Shown: positions 1 to 5,947 of the stretch, one piece after another
How positions within the stretch are numbered: the stretch's first letter is position 1
Layout of the letters: each line of letters begins with the position of its first letter
Assembly (NCBI GenBank): GCA_007134165.1
Contig: SLLJ01000191.1
Location: 1-6,689 of the forward strand
Origin: Nitriliruptoraceae bacterium
Lineage (GTDB): Bacteria > Actinomycetota > Nitriliruptoria > Nitriliruptorales > Nitriliruptoraceae
DNA: 6,689 nt
Direction: 5' to 3'
Position numbers and translations under genes: made by a program
Notes under the pieces: generated by a model
What the model was told of the DNA's origin: nothing
The model's database searches: none
What the model saw: only the letters and a program-made list of their open reading frames with translations

Positions 1-277
1 CCTCCTCGAGGTCCAGCGCCCGGGCGATGAAGGAGGCCATCTGACCACGCGTCACCGACAGCGACGGACGGAACGAGTTGTCCTCGAACCCGACCGTGAT
101 CCCCTGCTCGGCGACCCAGCGGATGCCGGGTTCGTGCACGAAGCCCTCGGGAACGTCCCACAGCAGCGGACGGCCGTCCTCGCCGTACCCGTTGCCGTCG
201 GCGAACCCGGCCTGCGGGGCGCTGAGCGCGACCAGCAGGAGCGCGGTGAGGATGGCCGTAGCGCTCGTGAGGCGCAT
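1..277 (-). CDS. Secreted SLH-domain protein, N-terminal part (3' end beyond window)
   Basis: The first 92 residues of a protein read on the minus strand; the rest lies off the left edge. The ATG at 277 has a GGAG five bases upstream. Residues 1-26 look like a Sec signal peptide: MRLTSA, a hydrophobic stretch (ILTALLLVALSA), and a likely cut after GFA at residue 26. A region resembling one S-layer homology (SLH) repeat follows at about residues 40-90. It contains DVPEGFVHEPGIRWVAEQGI, the GFEDNSFRP turn, and the TRGQMASFIARAL helix seen in actinobacterial SLH proteins. SLH repeats commonly anchor exported proteins to the cell wall; what this one carries further on cannot be seen. It lies 77 bases downstream of rpmE on the same strand and could be co-transcribed, but no functional link is evident. 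Identification of signal peptide plus SLH is good; the full protein's role is unknown. Confidence 0.85.
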   Translation of the reverse strand, partial: MRLTSATAILTALLLVALSAPQAGFADGNGYGEDGRPLLWDVPEGFVHEPGIRWVAEQGITVGFEDNSFRPSLSVTRGQMASFIARALDLEE

Positions 278-354
278 GGGAACTCCGTGGTGGGTGGTTG
301 CCTCCCGCCAGCGAGCGGTACCCGAGGGGAGGAAGGCGATCTGGAGCCTGCCGA

Positions 355-564
355 TCAGCTCGGGCGGGACTTCTCGAGGCGCCGCTTGAAACGGTCGACG
401 CGCCCACCGGTGTCAACGAGCTTCTGCTTGCCGGTGTAGAAGGGGTGGCACAGGTTGCACAGTTCGACGGAGATGCGGTCGACGGTCGCGCGAGTCTCGA
501 ACACGCTGCCGCACGAACAGGTGACGGTGGCGACCTGGTAGGTGGGGTGGATGCCCTGCTTCAT
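355..564 (-). CDS. rpmE: 50S ribosomal protein L31 (bL31), zinc-binding form
   Basis: A 69-residue protein, the normal length for bL31, a small protein of the large ribosomal subunit. It begins MKQGIHPTYQVATVTCSCGS and carries the family signature CNLCHPFYTGKQKLVDTGGR followed by a basic tail. Four cysteines at residues 16, 18, 36 and 39 make this the zinc-coordinating (C+) type, not the cysteine-free paralogue used under zinc limitation. The ATG at 564 was chosen because homology starts there and a GGAGG (574-578) sits nine bases upstream; the longer frame reaching 768 has no bL31 similarity in its extra 68 residues. In many actinobacteria rpmE directly follows rho; here two genes separate them, so it probably needs its own promoter in the 173-base gap upstream. 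Confidence 0.97.
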   Translation of the reverse strand: MKQGIHPTYQVATVTCSCGSVFETRATVDRISVELCNLCHPFYTGKQKLVDTGGRVDRFKRRLEKSRPS

Positions 565-659
565 GAGAATGAGCCTCCGAACGGCGCAGGCCGCGGATGT
601 GCGGCGGCCTCGGGACGACAAGACGAGAAGCGCGCGTAACGTTGGCGCGCGGCGAGTAA

Positions 660-688
660 AGGGTACCAGAGCACCCTCCAGCCGTCCC
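660..688 (-). promoter_or_regulatory. Candidate promoter for rpmE
   Basis: In the gap between the MDMPI-type gene and rpmE, the minus strand has TACCCT at 665-660, which fits the actinobacterial -10 pattern TANNNT. GGGACG lies at 688-683, 17 bases upstream, and shares only GAC with TTGACA. The implied leader of about 90 nucleotides contains a GCGCGC/GCGCGC inverted repeat at 630-650. The match is modest and rests on eye inspection only; its main support is that rpmE no longer abuts rho. Confidence 0.3.
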
Positions 689-737
689 TCCGCGGCCATC
701 ACCGAGCGCTGCCCGGCGCCGCCACAACCTCTGACGA

Positions 738-1592
738 TCAGGGGGTGACCGATCCGAGGCGCACCCACTGATCGACCACCGCAGGGTCTCCCGAGCGGTG
801 CAGCGAGGCTGCCTCGGGCGCGTCGCGGCGTCCCGTCCCGACCGCGAGTAGCTGCCCCGCATCGAGGCGGATCGCCGCCGTTGGGGCCGCAATCGCGGCC
901 GGCGAACCGGCGTCGGGCGGCACCATGCCGGGCGGCTGCGCGTCGGGATCGAGACGGTGGAGCGCAGCCTGCGCCAGATCGAGCAGCACGCGGGTGTACC
1001 CGACCACCTCGACGTCCAGGACGACGTCGTCACCGAGCCGCCCGGGCAGCACCTTGGCCCAGGCGCGCAGCACCTGCTCGACCGCGATGTCGACGTGGGG
1101 GCCCTGAAGGCCTCCGGGACGCCCGAGCGCCCGACGGATGTCCTGCTCGTGGCAGGTCAGGTCGAACACGCGGGTGCGCAGCATCTGCGAGGCCTTCATG
1201 CGCATGCCGGCCGGTCCGTCCAACGGCTCGCGCAGCGTGGCCGGGTCCAGCGCCTCGAGCATGGCCAGCCGCCGCGCGAAGGTGTCTCGCGCTTCGTCGA
1301 GGCGCGCTTGCGCCGAGAGGCGCCGACGTGCCTCGACGGCCAGCTCGGTCGCGCGGTCGAAGTCCGTGACGACGTGGTCGAGCCCTGCCGGCAGCTCGAC
1401 GTCGTCGGGTGGGTCGCCGAGCATGGCGCGCTCGATACCCACCAGGTGCGAGAGCTGGTCGCGCACGTCCCATCCGGGACAGCCGGTCGGGGTGGACCAG
1501 CCGAGCTCGTCGAGGTCGTCGACCGCTTCCAGGACGCCGTCGAAGACGGCACGGTGGGCAGCGACGATCGTGGCGGCGAGCTGTTCGGACAT
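738..1592 (-). CDS. Mycothiol-dependent maleylpyruvate isomerase (MDMPI/TIGR03083) family protein
   Basis: A 284-residue soluble protein. Residues 8-155 match the MDMPI N-terminal domain, a DinB-like four-helix metal-binding bundle: GWSTPTGCPGWDVRDQLSHL at 31-50 and RTRVFDLTCHEQDIRRALGR at 139-158. By analogy with the Corynebacterium enzyme the zinc ligands would be H49, an acidic residue at 144 and H148; residue 144 is Asp here, where I recall the characterised enzyme having Glu. Residues of about 165-284 form the usual C-terminal SCP2-like domain, with DAGQLLAVGTGRRD, a GDPAVVDQWV helix and a terminal VTP. The family includes mycothiol-dependent isomerases and many members of unknown substrate, so the reaction is not assigned. 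The ATG at 1592 has GGAG six bases upstream; a longer frame to 1739 adds 49 unrelated residues. It is divergent from the BI-1 gene. About one in eight of its first 70 codons ends in A or T, more than in the threonine genes. Confidence 0.88.
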   Translation of the reverse strand: MSEQLAATIVAAHRAVFDGVLEAVDDLDELGWSTPTGCPGWDVRDQLSHLVGIERAMLGDPPDDVELPAGLDHVVTDFDRATELAVEARRRLSAQARLDEARDTFARRLAMLEALDPATLREPLDGPAGMRMKASQMLRTRVFDLTCHEQDIRRALGRPGGLQGPHVDIAVEQVLRAWAKVLPGRLGDDVVLDVEVVGYTRVLLDLAQAALHRLDPDAQPPGMVPPDAGSPAAIAAPTAAIRLDAGQLLAVGTGRRDAPEAASLHRSGDPAVVDQWVRLGSVTP

Positions 1593-1637
1593 GGTCGGCT
1601 CCGATCGGGCCGGACGGATCGTGCACCAGGATCCCCC

Positions 1638-1658
1638 GAGGGAGGTGGCACCGCCCTC
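1638..1658. promoter_or_regulatory. Interrupted 21-bp palindrome in the divergent intergenic region
   Basis: Between the divergent starts at 1592 and 1738 lies GAGGG-A-GGT-GGC-ACC-G-CCCTC: eight base pairs of dyad around a 3-base centre with one A/G mismatch. Its position between two divergent genes would suit a shared operator. It could also be a chance structure in GC-rich DNA, and no regulator family is recognised from it. Confidence 0.3.
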
Positions 1659-1737
1659 AGCGGGCCATGGCACACTACCGCTCCAAGTCCCCGCCGCCTC
1701 GAGGTGGCGAAGGGCACTGATCCCAGGAGAGCGACAC

Positions 1738-2427
1738 ATGTCTGCCTACGCCCCCGTCACCCCCATCGCGCAGGCTCCGCCGGAGGTGCGCTCGACCTAC
1801 ATGACCGCGGTCTACGTCCGGCTGCTGTTCGGCATCGCCGCGTTCATCCTCAGCTCGTGGTGGCTGTTCACCACCGGGCTGGCCGAATCGATCGCCACCT
1901 TTGTGCTGAACACCAGCTGGTTGCTGATCCTCGGCGGGTTCATGATCGTGTCGTGGATGGCCACGAGCCTGGTCATGCGGATGCAGGGCGCCGGCGCGCA
2001 GTACGGGGCGTACGCGGTGATCGTCGCGGCCAACGTGCTGCTGTTCGCCACCCCCCTGTGGCTGGCCGCGGAGTTCGCACCCGGATCGATCGAGTTGGCG
2101 GCCCAGACCTCGGTGGCGGCCTTCGCGGTCCTGTCGTTCATCGCGATCCGCACCAGCAAGGACTTCAGCTTCCTGCGCGGCTTCCTGATGTGGGGCGGGT
2201 TCCTGGCGCTGGGGCTGATCGTTCTGGGCACGCTGACCAGCTTCAACCTCGGGCTGTGGTTCACCATCGGCATGATCGGCTTCGCGGGCGCCGCGATCCT
2301 CTACGACACCCAGAAGATCTACCGCACCTTCCCGGTCGGCACCGAGACCATCGCCGCGATCCACCTGTTCTCCTCGATCGCGCTGCTGTTCTGGTACGTG
2401 CTGCAGCTGTTCATGAGCCGCAACTGA
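1738..2427 (+). CDS. Bax inhibitor-1 (BI-1/TMBIM, UPF0005) family membrane protein
   Basis: A 229-residue integral membrane protein. The ATG at 1738 has AGGAG seven to eight bases upstream. After a polar N-terminus (residues 1-22) there are about seven membrane segments, roughly at 24-46, 57-79, 88-110, 122-138, 147-165, 170-188 and 203-225. The family hallmark is AILYDTQKIY at 186-195, with D190 as the first residue of the pH-sensing di-aspartyl pair described in Bacillus YetJ. The second aspartate, expected in the last helix (LYLD-type motif), is replaced: this protein reads AIHLFSSIALLFW, with S213 at that place. BI-1 homologues leak calcium or protons and modulate stress or membrane protein quality control; a specific role here is not known. 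The gene stands alone on the plus strand, divergent from the MDMPI gene and convergent with rho. Confidence 0.9.
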   Translation: MSAYAPVTPIAQAPPEVRSTYMTAVYVRLLFGIAAFILSSWWLFTTGLAESIATFVLNTSWLLILGGFMIVSWMATSLVMRMQGAGAQYGAYAVIVAANVLLFATPLWLAAEFAPGSIELAAQTSVAAFAVLSFIAIRTSKDFSFLRGFLMWGGFLALGLIVLGTLTSFNLGLWFTIGMIGFAGAAILYDTQKIYRTFPVGTETIAAIHLFSSIALLFWYVLQLFMSRN

Positions 2428-2450
2428 CCCGTCGAGCTCGCGTGCGACCT

Positions 2451-2486
2451 CGGGCGCCGGGTGCCGGTGAGGCCACCCGGCGCCCG
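2451..2486. terminator. Bidirectional hairpin between convergent BI-1 and rho genes
   Basis: CGGGCGCCGGGTG (2451-2463) and CACCCGGCGCCCG (2474-2486) form a perfect 13-bp stem with a 10-nt loop. It lies 23 bases past the BI-1 stop and 9 bases past the rho stop. Being symmetrical it could act in both directions. There is no T-run on either side, so it is not a canonical intrinsic terminator; U-less hairpins of this kind are commonly proposed as terminators or transcript-end stabilisers in GC-rich actinobacteria. Confidence 0.7.
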
Positions 2487-2495
2487 CCGCCATGA

Positions 2496-4199
2496 CTACA
2501 GGTTGGACTTGGCGACCAGCGCGAGGAACTGCGCGTTGTCGCGGGTGGCGCCGAGCTTGTCCATCAGCAGGCTCAGGCCCGCCTCGGTGTCCATGGTGGT
2601 GAGCAGCCGGCGCAGCTTCCAGACCGTCTCGAGGTCGTCCTCGCCGAGCAGCAGTTCCTCGCGGCGGGTGCCGGAGGCGGCGATGTCCAACGCCGGGAAC
2701 AGCCGCTTCTGCTCCATGCGGCGATCCAGGCGCAGCTCCATGTTGCCGGTGCCCTTGAACTCCTCGAAGATCACCTCGTCCATCTTCGAGCCGGTCTCGA
2801 TCAGCGCGGTGGCGATGATCGTGAGGCTGCCGCCATCCTCGATGTTGCGGGCGGCACCGAAGAAGCGCTTGGGAGGGGCGAGGGCGGCAGCGTCGAGCCC
2901 GCCCGACAGGATCCGCCCGGTGGTCGGCGCCGAGAGGTTGTAGGCCCGGGCCAGCCGGGTGATGGAGTCGAGCAGGATCACCACGTCCCGGCCCCGCTCC
3001 ACCAGCCGCTTGGCGCGCTCGATGGTGAGCTCGGCGACCTGGGTGTGGTCCTCGGCGGGCCGGTCGAAGGTGGAGGAGACCACCTCGCCGGAGGTGGAGC
3101 GCTCGAAGTCGGTCACCTCCTCGGGACGCTCATCGACGAGCAGGACCATCAGGTGCACGTCGGGGGCGTTGTGCTCGATGGCGTGGGCGAGCTGCTTGAG
3201 CACCGTGGTCTTGCCGGCCTTGGGCGGCGAGACCAGCAGGCCGCGTTGGCCCTTGCCGATCGGCGCCATGAGGTCGACCAGCCGCATCGACATCGGCGTG
3301 CCAGGACCGGTCTCCAGCGGCAGGCGCTGATCGGGGTGCAGCGGCGTGAGGTCCCGGAAGTCGGTGCGCTGGCCACGCTGGTCACCGACGGGCTCACCTT
3401 CGATGGTGTCGACCCGAGCGAGTGCGGGGAACTTGTCGCTGTTCTTGTTGCGCCGGATCGGGCCGGCGACCTTGTCGCCGCGGCGCAGCTCGAAGCGGCG
3501 CACGAACGACTGCGAGACGTAGACGTCCCTGCTGCCGGCGAAGTAGCCGGTGACCCGCAGGAAGCCATAGCCCTCGGGCAGCAGGTCGAGCACGCCCTCG
3601 CGCACCTCGGCGTCGTCACCGCCGTTGTGTTGGTGCTGGGTGCCGGCGCCGCCGCGGCTCTTGCGCCGCCGTTCACGCTTGGCGCGGGCGCGCGCGTCCT
3701 GCCCGTCGTCGCTACCGGCCGCCCCCTCAGCGTCGGATCCGTCCTCGCCCTCGTCGCGGGCCCCATCCGGCGGAGCGGCCCGGACCTCGGGCTCGTCGCC
3801 GGCCGCCGCCTGCTCCTCGTCGCGACGCCTGGCCCGCGCCCGCTGGCGGGGCGCGGGCACCTCACCGTCGCGGGCCTGGTGCCTGCCGTTGTCGGAGGCC
3901 TCGGCGTCGCTCTGCTCAGTCGTCGGCTGCGTGGTCTCGGGCTGGTCCGGCGCCGCCCCACCGTCGGACGACTGGTCGTCGGCATCCGACGTGTCGGCCC
4001 CGGCCGATGCCTCCCCGTCCGACGCGTCCGACGCGTCCGACGCCGGGTCCGTCGCAGCGGAGCTGGCGGCCGCTCCGGCCTCGAGGATCAGGTCGATGAG
4101 ATCGGCCTTGCGGATGCGCTGGTAGCCGCGAAGCTCGAGGGTCGAGGCGATCTCACGTAGCTCGGCGAGCGACTTGCGCTGGAGCAGCGAGCGGTCCAT
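2496..4199 (-). CDS. rho: Transcription termination factor Rho
   Basis: A 567-residue hexameric RNA helicase that ends transcription by ATP-driven translocation on RNA. Domains in order: Rho_N helical domain at 8-42 (SLAELREIASTLELRGYQRI); a long low-complexity insertion at about 43-195, with Asp/Ser/Ala-rich acidic blocks alternating with basic patches (RQRARARRR at 118-126, RAKRERRRKSR at 172-182); a cold-shock-like primary RNA-binding domain at about 200-265 with EGYGFLR; and the RecA-type motor. The motor shows Walker A SPPKAGKTT at 324-332, Walker B VVILLDSITRLARAYN at 406-421, the Q-loop region GGLDAAALAPPKRFFGAARN at 433-452 and the family ending LVAKSNL. It is longer than E. coli Rho (419 residues) because of the insertion, which is typical of actinobacterial Rho. 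The ATG at 4199 begins the Rho_N homology and has GGAG six bases upstream; the longer frame to 4283 adds 28 unrelated residues. It follows thrB by 166 bases. Confidence 0.98.
   Translation of the reverse strand: MDRSLLQRKSLAELREIASTLELRGYQRIRKADLIDLILEAGAAASSAATDPASDASDASDGEASAGADTSDADDQSSDGGAAPDQPETTQPTTEQSDAEASDNGRHQARDGEVPAPRQRARARRRDEEQAAAGDEPEVRAAPPDGARDEGEDGSDAEGAAGSDDGQDARARAKRERRRKSRGGAGTQHQHNGGDDAEVREGVLDLLPEGYGFLRVTGYFAGSRDVYVSQSFVRRFELRRGDKVAGPIRRNKNSDKFPALARVDTIEGEPVGDQRGQRTDFRDLTPLHPDQRLPLETGPGTPMSMRLVDLMAPIGKGQRGLLVSPPKAGKTTVLKQLAHAIEHNAPDVHLMVLLVDERPEEVTDFERSTSGEVVSSTFDRPAEDHTQVAELTIERAKRLVERGRDVVILLDSITRLARAYNLSAPTTGRILSGGLDAAALAPPKRFFGAARNIEDGGSLTIIATALIETGSKMDEVIFEEFKGTGNMELRLDRRMEQKRLFPALDIAASGTRREELLLGEDDLETVWKLRRLLTTMDTEAGLSLLMDKLGATRDNAQFLALVAKSNL
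4017..4043. repeat. Three perfect tandem copies of a 9-bp unit inside rho
   Basis: GTCCGACGC occurs three times head to tail. It keeps the rho reading frame and encodes the Ser-Asp-Ala steps of PASDASDASDGEAS (residues 52-65) in the disordered insertion. Being a multiple of three, slippage here would lengthen or shorten the insertion without breaking the gene. Confidence 0.85.
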
Positions 4200-4295
4200 G
4201 ACGGTCTCCGTCCCGCGACGGCGCAGCGGCCGACGCGTGGGGCGTGCGAGGTGTGGGCGGGGGTCGGACCGCGCGTGGCTCACCAGGGAACGTGA

Positions 4296-4310
4296 GGTTC
4301 GTTGCGAACC
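4296..4310. promoter_or_regulatory. Inverted repeat GGTTCG-N3-CGAACC in the rho leader
   Basis: A perfect 6-bp dyad with a 3-base spacer (TTG on the plus strand), about 100 bases before the rho start. It could be an operator or a small RNA hairpin in the rho 5' leader. The half-sites face the opposite way from the actinobacterial LexA box (CGAAC-N4-GTTCG), so it is not an SOS box. The regulator, if any, is unknown. Confidence 0.35.
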
Positions 4311-4364
4311 GTGCGGAACTCCCCGAGACGTGGCCTGCGACCGATCGGCGCGGCGACGCTGAGC

Positions 4365-4393
4365 ATCATACTCGCTGCCCCGGGCACTGTACG
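4365..4393 (-). promoter_or_regulatory. Candidate promoter for rho overlapping the thrB stop codon
   Basis: The minus strand reads TATGAT at 4370-4365, five of six bases of the TATAAT consensus and a rare AT-rich spot here. CGTACA at 4393-4388 lies 17 bases upstream and matches TTGACA only in ACA. This would give rho a leader of about 160 nucleotides holding the 4296-4310 dyad. Rho may equally be transcribed from thrB. Judged by eye. Confidence 0.3.
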
Positions 4394-5331
4394 CACCCGC
4401 CGGAGCCGGCCAGAGCGCAGCCGTCCTCGGGGCAGGCCAGGGCGCCCGACAGCTCGAAGCGGCACGTCTCGAGGGCGAAGCCGTGGTCCGCGCCGACGCG
4501 ACGTACGGTGTCGAGCGCGGCCCGGTCGCCGTCGGTGAGTACGCCGGCCACGCTCGGGCCCGCGCCCGACAGCCAGACGTGCACCCCGGCTGCGCGCAGC
4601 TGACCGACCACCGCCGCCGTGCCCGGCATCATCGCAAGGCGGGTGGGCTCATGCAGCCGGTCGCCGCTGGCGGCCGGGGCCACCGGCCAGGCGCCGAGCA
4701 GCCCGGCGAGCACGTGGCCGGCGCGACCGGCCTGGGTGACGAGCTCCTCCCGATCGAAGGAGTCGGACAGCACCGCCCGGGCGGAGTCGGTGCCCTGCCG
4801 GGTCGCGGGCACCAGCAGCACCGGGCGGAGGTGCGGGGCCGGGTTGCGCCGGCGGATCACCAGCTCACCGTCGTCGCCACGGGCGCAGGCGACCACCCCG
4901 CCGAGCAACGCGGGTGCGACGTTGTCGGGATGCCCTTCGATCGCATCGACCAGCCGCACCAGTTCGCGATCGCCGACCTCGGCGTCGGTCAGCGCCCGGC
5001 CGAGCACGACCCCGGCCACGATCGCCGCCGAGGACGAGCCCATCCCCCGCTCGACCGGGATCTGGGTGGTGGTCGCCAGCGCCACGTCGGGCACCGGCAG
5101 GTCCCAGGCGTCGCAGAAGCTGACCAGCGAGCGCCAGATGAGGTTGTCGTCGCCGGTTGGCAGCCCCGCCGCCCCGTCGCCGAGGTGCCGCACCCGGGGT
5201 TCACCCGGCCGGCGGGGCAGCGAACGCACCGCGAGGTAGCGGTCCACGGCCAGGCCGAACGCATCGAAGCCCGGGCCGAGGTTGGCGCTGGTCGCCGGCA
5301 CCTGCACGCGGTGGTGTCGGACGTCGGGCAC
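4366..5331 (-). CDS. thrB: Homoserine kinase
   Basis: A 321-residue GHMP-family cytosolic kinase that phosphorylates homoserine with ATP to O-phosphohomoserine, the substrate of threonine synthase. Seen in order: N-terminal VPATSANLGPGFDAFGLAVD at 11-30; the ATP-binding loop PVERGMGSSSAA at about 92-103; EGHPDNVAP at 132-140; and the C-terminal GHMP motif LSGAGPSVAG at 254-263. The length suits the family (E. coli ThrB has 310). The GTG at 5331 is preferred because it starts nine residues before the conserved block and has GGAG nine bases upstream. The ATG at 5409 would add 26 residues without a visible ribosome site, and the ATG at 5484 adds 51. The C-terminus carries an unusual tail with cysteines at 300, 305, 313 and 316. 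thrB and thrC are separated by the oppositely oriented gene at 5532-5921, so thrB probably has its own promoter, which I could not identify. Confidence 0.95.
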   Translation of the reverse strand: MPDVRHHRVQVPATSANLGPGFDAFGLAVDRYLAVRSLPRRPGEPRVRHLGDGAAGLPTGDDNLIWRSLVSFCDAWDLPVPDVALATTTQIPVERGMGSSSAAIVAGVVLGRALTDAEVGDRELVRLVDAIEGHPDNVAPALLGGVVACARGDDGELVIRRRNPAPHLRPVLLVPATRQGTDSARAVLSDSFDREELVTQAGRAGHVLAGLLGAWPVAPAASGDRLHEPTRLAMMPGTAAVVGQLRAAGVHVWLSGAGPSVAGVLTDGDRAALDTVRRVGADHGFALETCRFELSGALACPEDGCALAGSGGCVQCPGQRV

Positions 5332-5340
5332 GCCGCAGGG

Positions 5341-5344
5341 CTCC
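5341..5344 (-). promoter_or_regulatory. Ribosome binding site supporting the GTG start of thrB
   Basis: GGAG on the minus strand, nine bases before the GTG at 5331. The competing ATG at 5409 is preceded by GCCTTGCCTCTCG, which has no purine-rich site. This is the main reason for choosing the shorter ThrB. Confidence 0.5.
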
Positions 5345-5427
5345 AGGTCGGGGGCGGGCGTGAGCGTAGCCAGGCGCCCGACCGACCCGACGCGGGTGGT
5401 CGTGAGCATCGAGAGGCAAGGCAACCG

Positions 5428-5456
5428 TTGACGGACCTCGTCACGCCCGCGATGCT
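5428..5456 (+). promoter_or_regulatory. Candidate promoter for the 129-residue gene
   Basis: TTGACG at 5428-5433 matches five of six bases of the -35 consensus. After 17 bases, GATGCT at 5451-5456 keeps the A2, T3 and T6 of TATAAT. It points at the plus-strand gene starting at 5532 and would give a leader of about 70 bases. The rest of the 200-base gap (5332-5531) shows only a weak CGGGG/CCCCG hairpin at 5468-5489. Confidence 0.35.
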
Positions 5457-5531
5457 TCCCGACACGCCGGGGTTCTGCGCGCATCCCCGACCAGCCAATG
5501 CAGACACGCCAGATGGAGCAAGGGAGCCCGC

Positions 5532-5921
5532 ATGGCGATGGGTTGGCACGTCTGCGTGTATCGACAGCTCAGCGACCGGCAGCGCCCGGCGGCTGAAGGC
5601 GACCCGAGGGGCGCTCGCCTTGCCGTCTGGCAAGCCCGCGTCGATGGGCTCGACTGGCTGCAGGGCCTCGTCGAGTCGGGCGACGCGGTCCACCTCGCCG
5701 ACAACGGGGGCTACCCAGTCCGCTACACCGTACGAGCCGATGCGGCGATTCCCATCGTCCTGGACGGGCCGCCTCAGGCACGGACGAATTGGGTCGCAGA
5801 CCCGACCGACGTCATCATCGACACCGACCGCTGGCCCGGGAAGACCACGATCGACCAGCGAGCGATCGAGGCGTGCCAGCCGGGCGAGTGGCTCCAGGTC
5901 GAAGCCTGGGACGAGTCGTGA
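5532..5921 (+). CDS. Uncharacterised 129-residue acidic, tryptophan-rich protein
   Basis: I do not recognise this protein. The ATG at 5532 has GGGAG five bases upstream, and the frame runs without interruption to TGA at 5919-5921. The product is small, soluble-looking and acidic (20 Asp/Glu against 12 Arg/Lys). It has seven tryptophans (W5, 33, 42, 87, 101, 120, 126), an unusually high share. No signal peptide or membrane segment is visible. It opens with a strand-like WHVCVYRQ, then has a helix-like segment at about 27-50 (GARLAVWQARVDGLDWLQGL), and closes with EWLQVEAWDES. It stands alone on the plus strand, divergent from thrB and convergent with thrC (57 bases between stops). Twenty of its 129 codons end in A or T, about 84% GC3, against roughly 97% in a sample of thrC, suggesting later acquisition. 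That it is a real gene is likely; its function is unknown. Confidence 0.75.
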   Translation: MAMGWHVCVYRQLSDRQRPAAEGDPRGARLAVWQARVDGLDWLQGLVESGDAVHLADNGGYPVRYTVRADAAIPIVLDGPPQARTNWVADPTDVIIDTDRWPGKTTIDQRAIEACQPGEWLQVEAWDES

Positions 5922-5947
5922 GCCGCACCTGGCCCTCACCCCGGATC

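Noticed and set aside
78..639. Several 68-113 residue plus-strand frames opposite the SLH gene and rpmE
   Set aside because: They mutually overlap, show no domain, and are antisense to genes with clear homology.
630..650. GCGCGC inverted repeat before rpmE as a terminator or zinc-responsive (Zur) operator
   Set aside because: The arms are simple alternating GC and it lacks a Zur-box-like sequence. As a four-cysteine bL31, the gene is also not the form expected to be Zur-repressed.
957..2495. 512-residue open frame on the plus strand across the MDMPI and BI-1 genes
   Set aside because: It is antisense to one supported gene and out of frame with the other. Its Arg/Gly/Pro/His-rich, low-hydrophobic translation is typical of GC-rich shadow frames.
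3045..4160. 371-residue plus-strand frame opposite rho
   Set aside because: It is antisense to the unambiguous rho gene. The composition is dominated by Ala, Gly, Arg and Val with no recognisable domain, and no ribosome site was seen.
4296..4310. SOS/LexA box in the rho leader
   Set aside because: The half-sites face the wrong way and the spacer is 3 bases, unlike CGAAC-N4-GTTCG.
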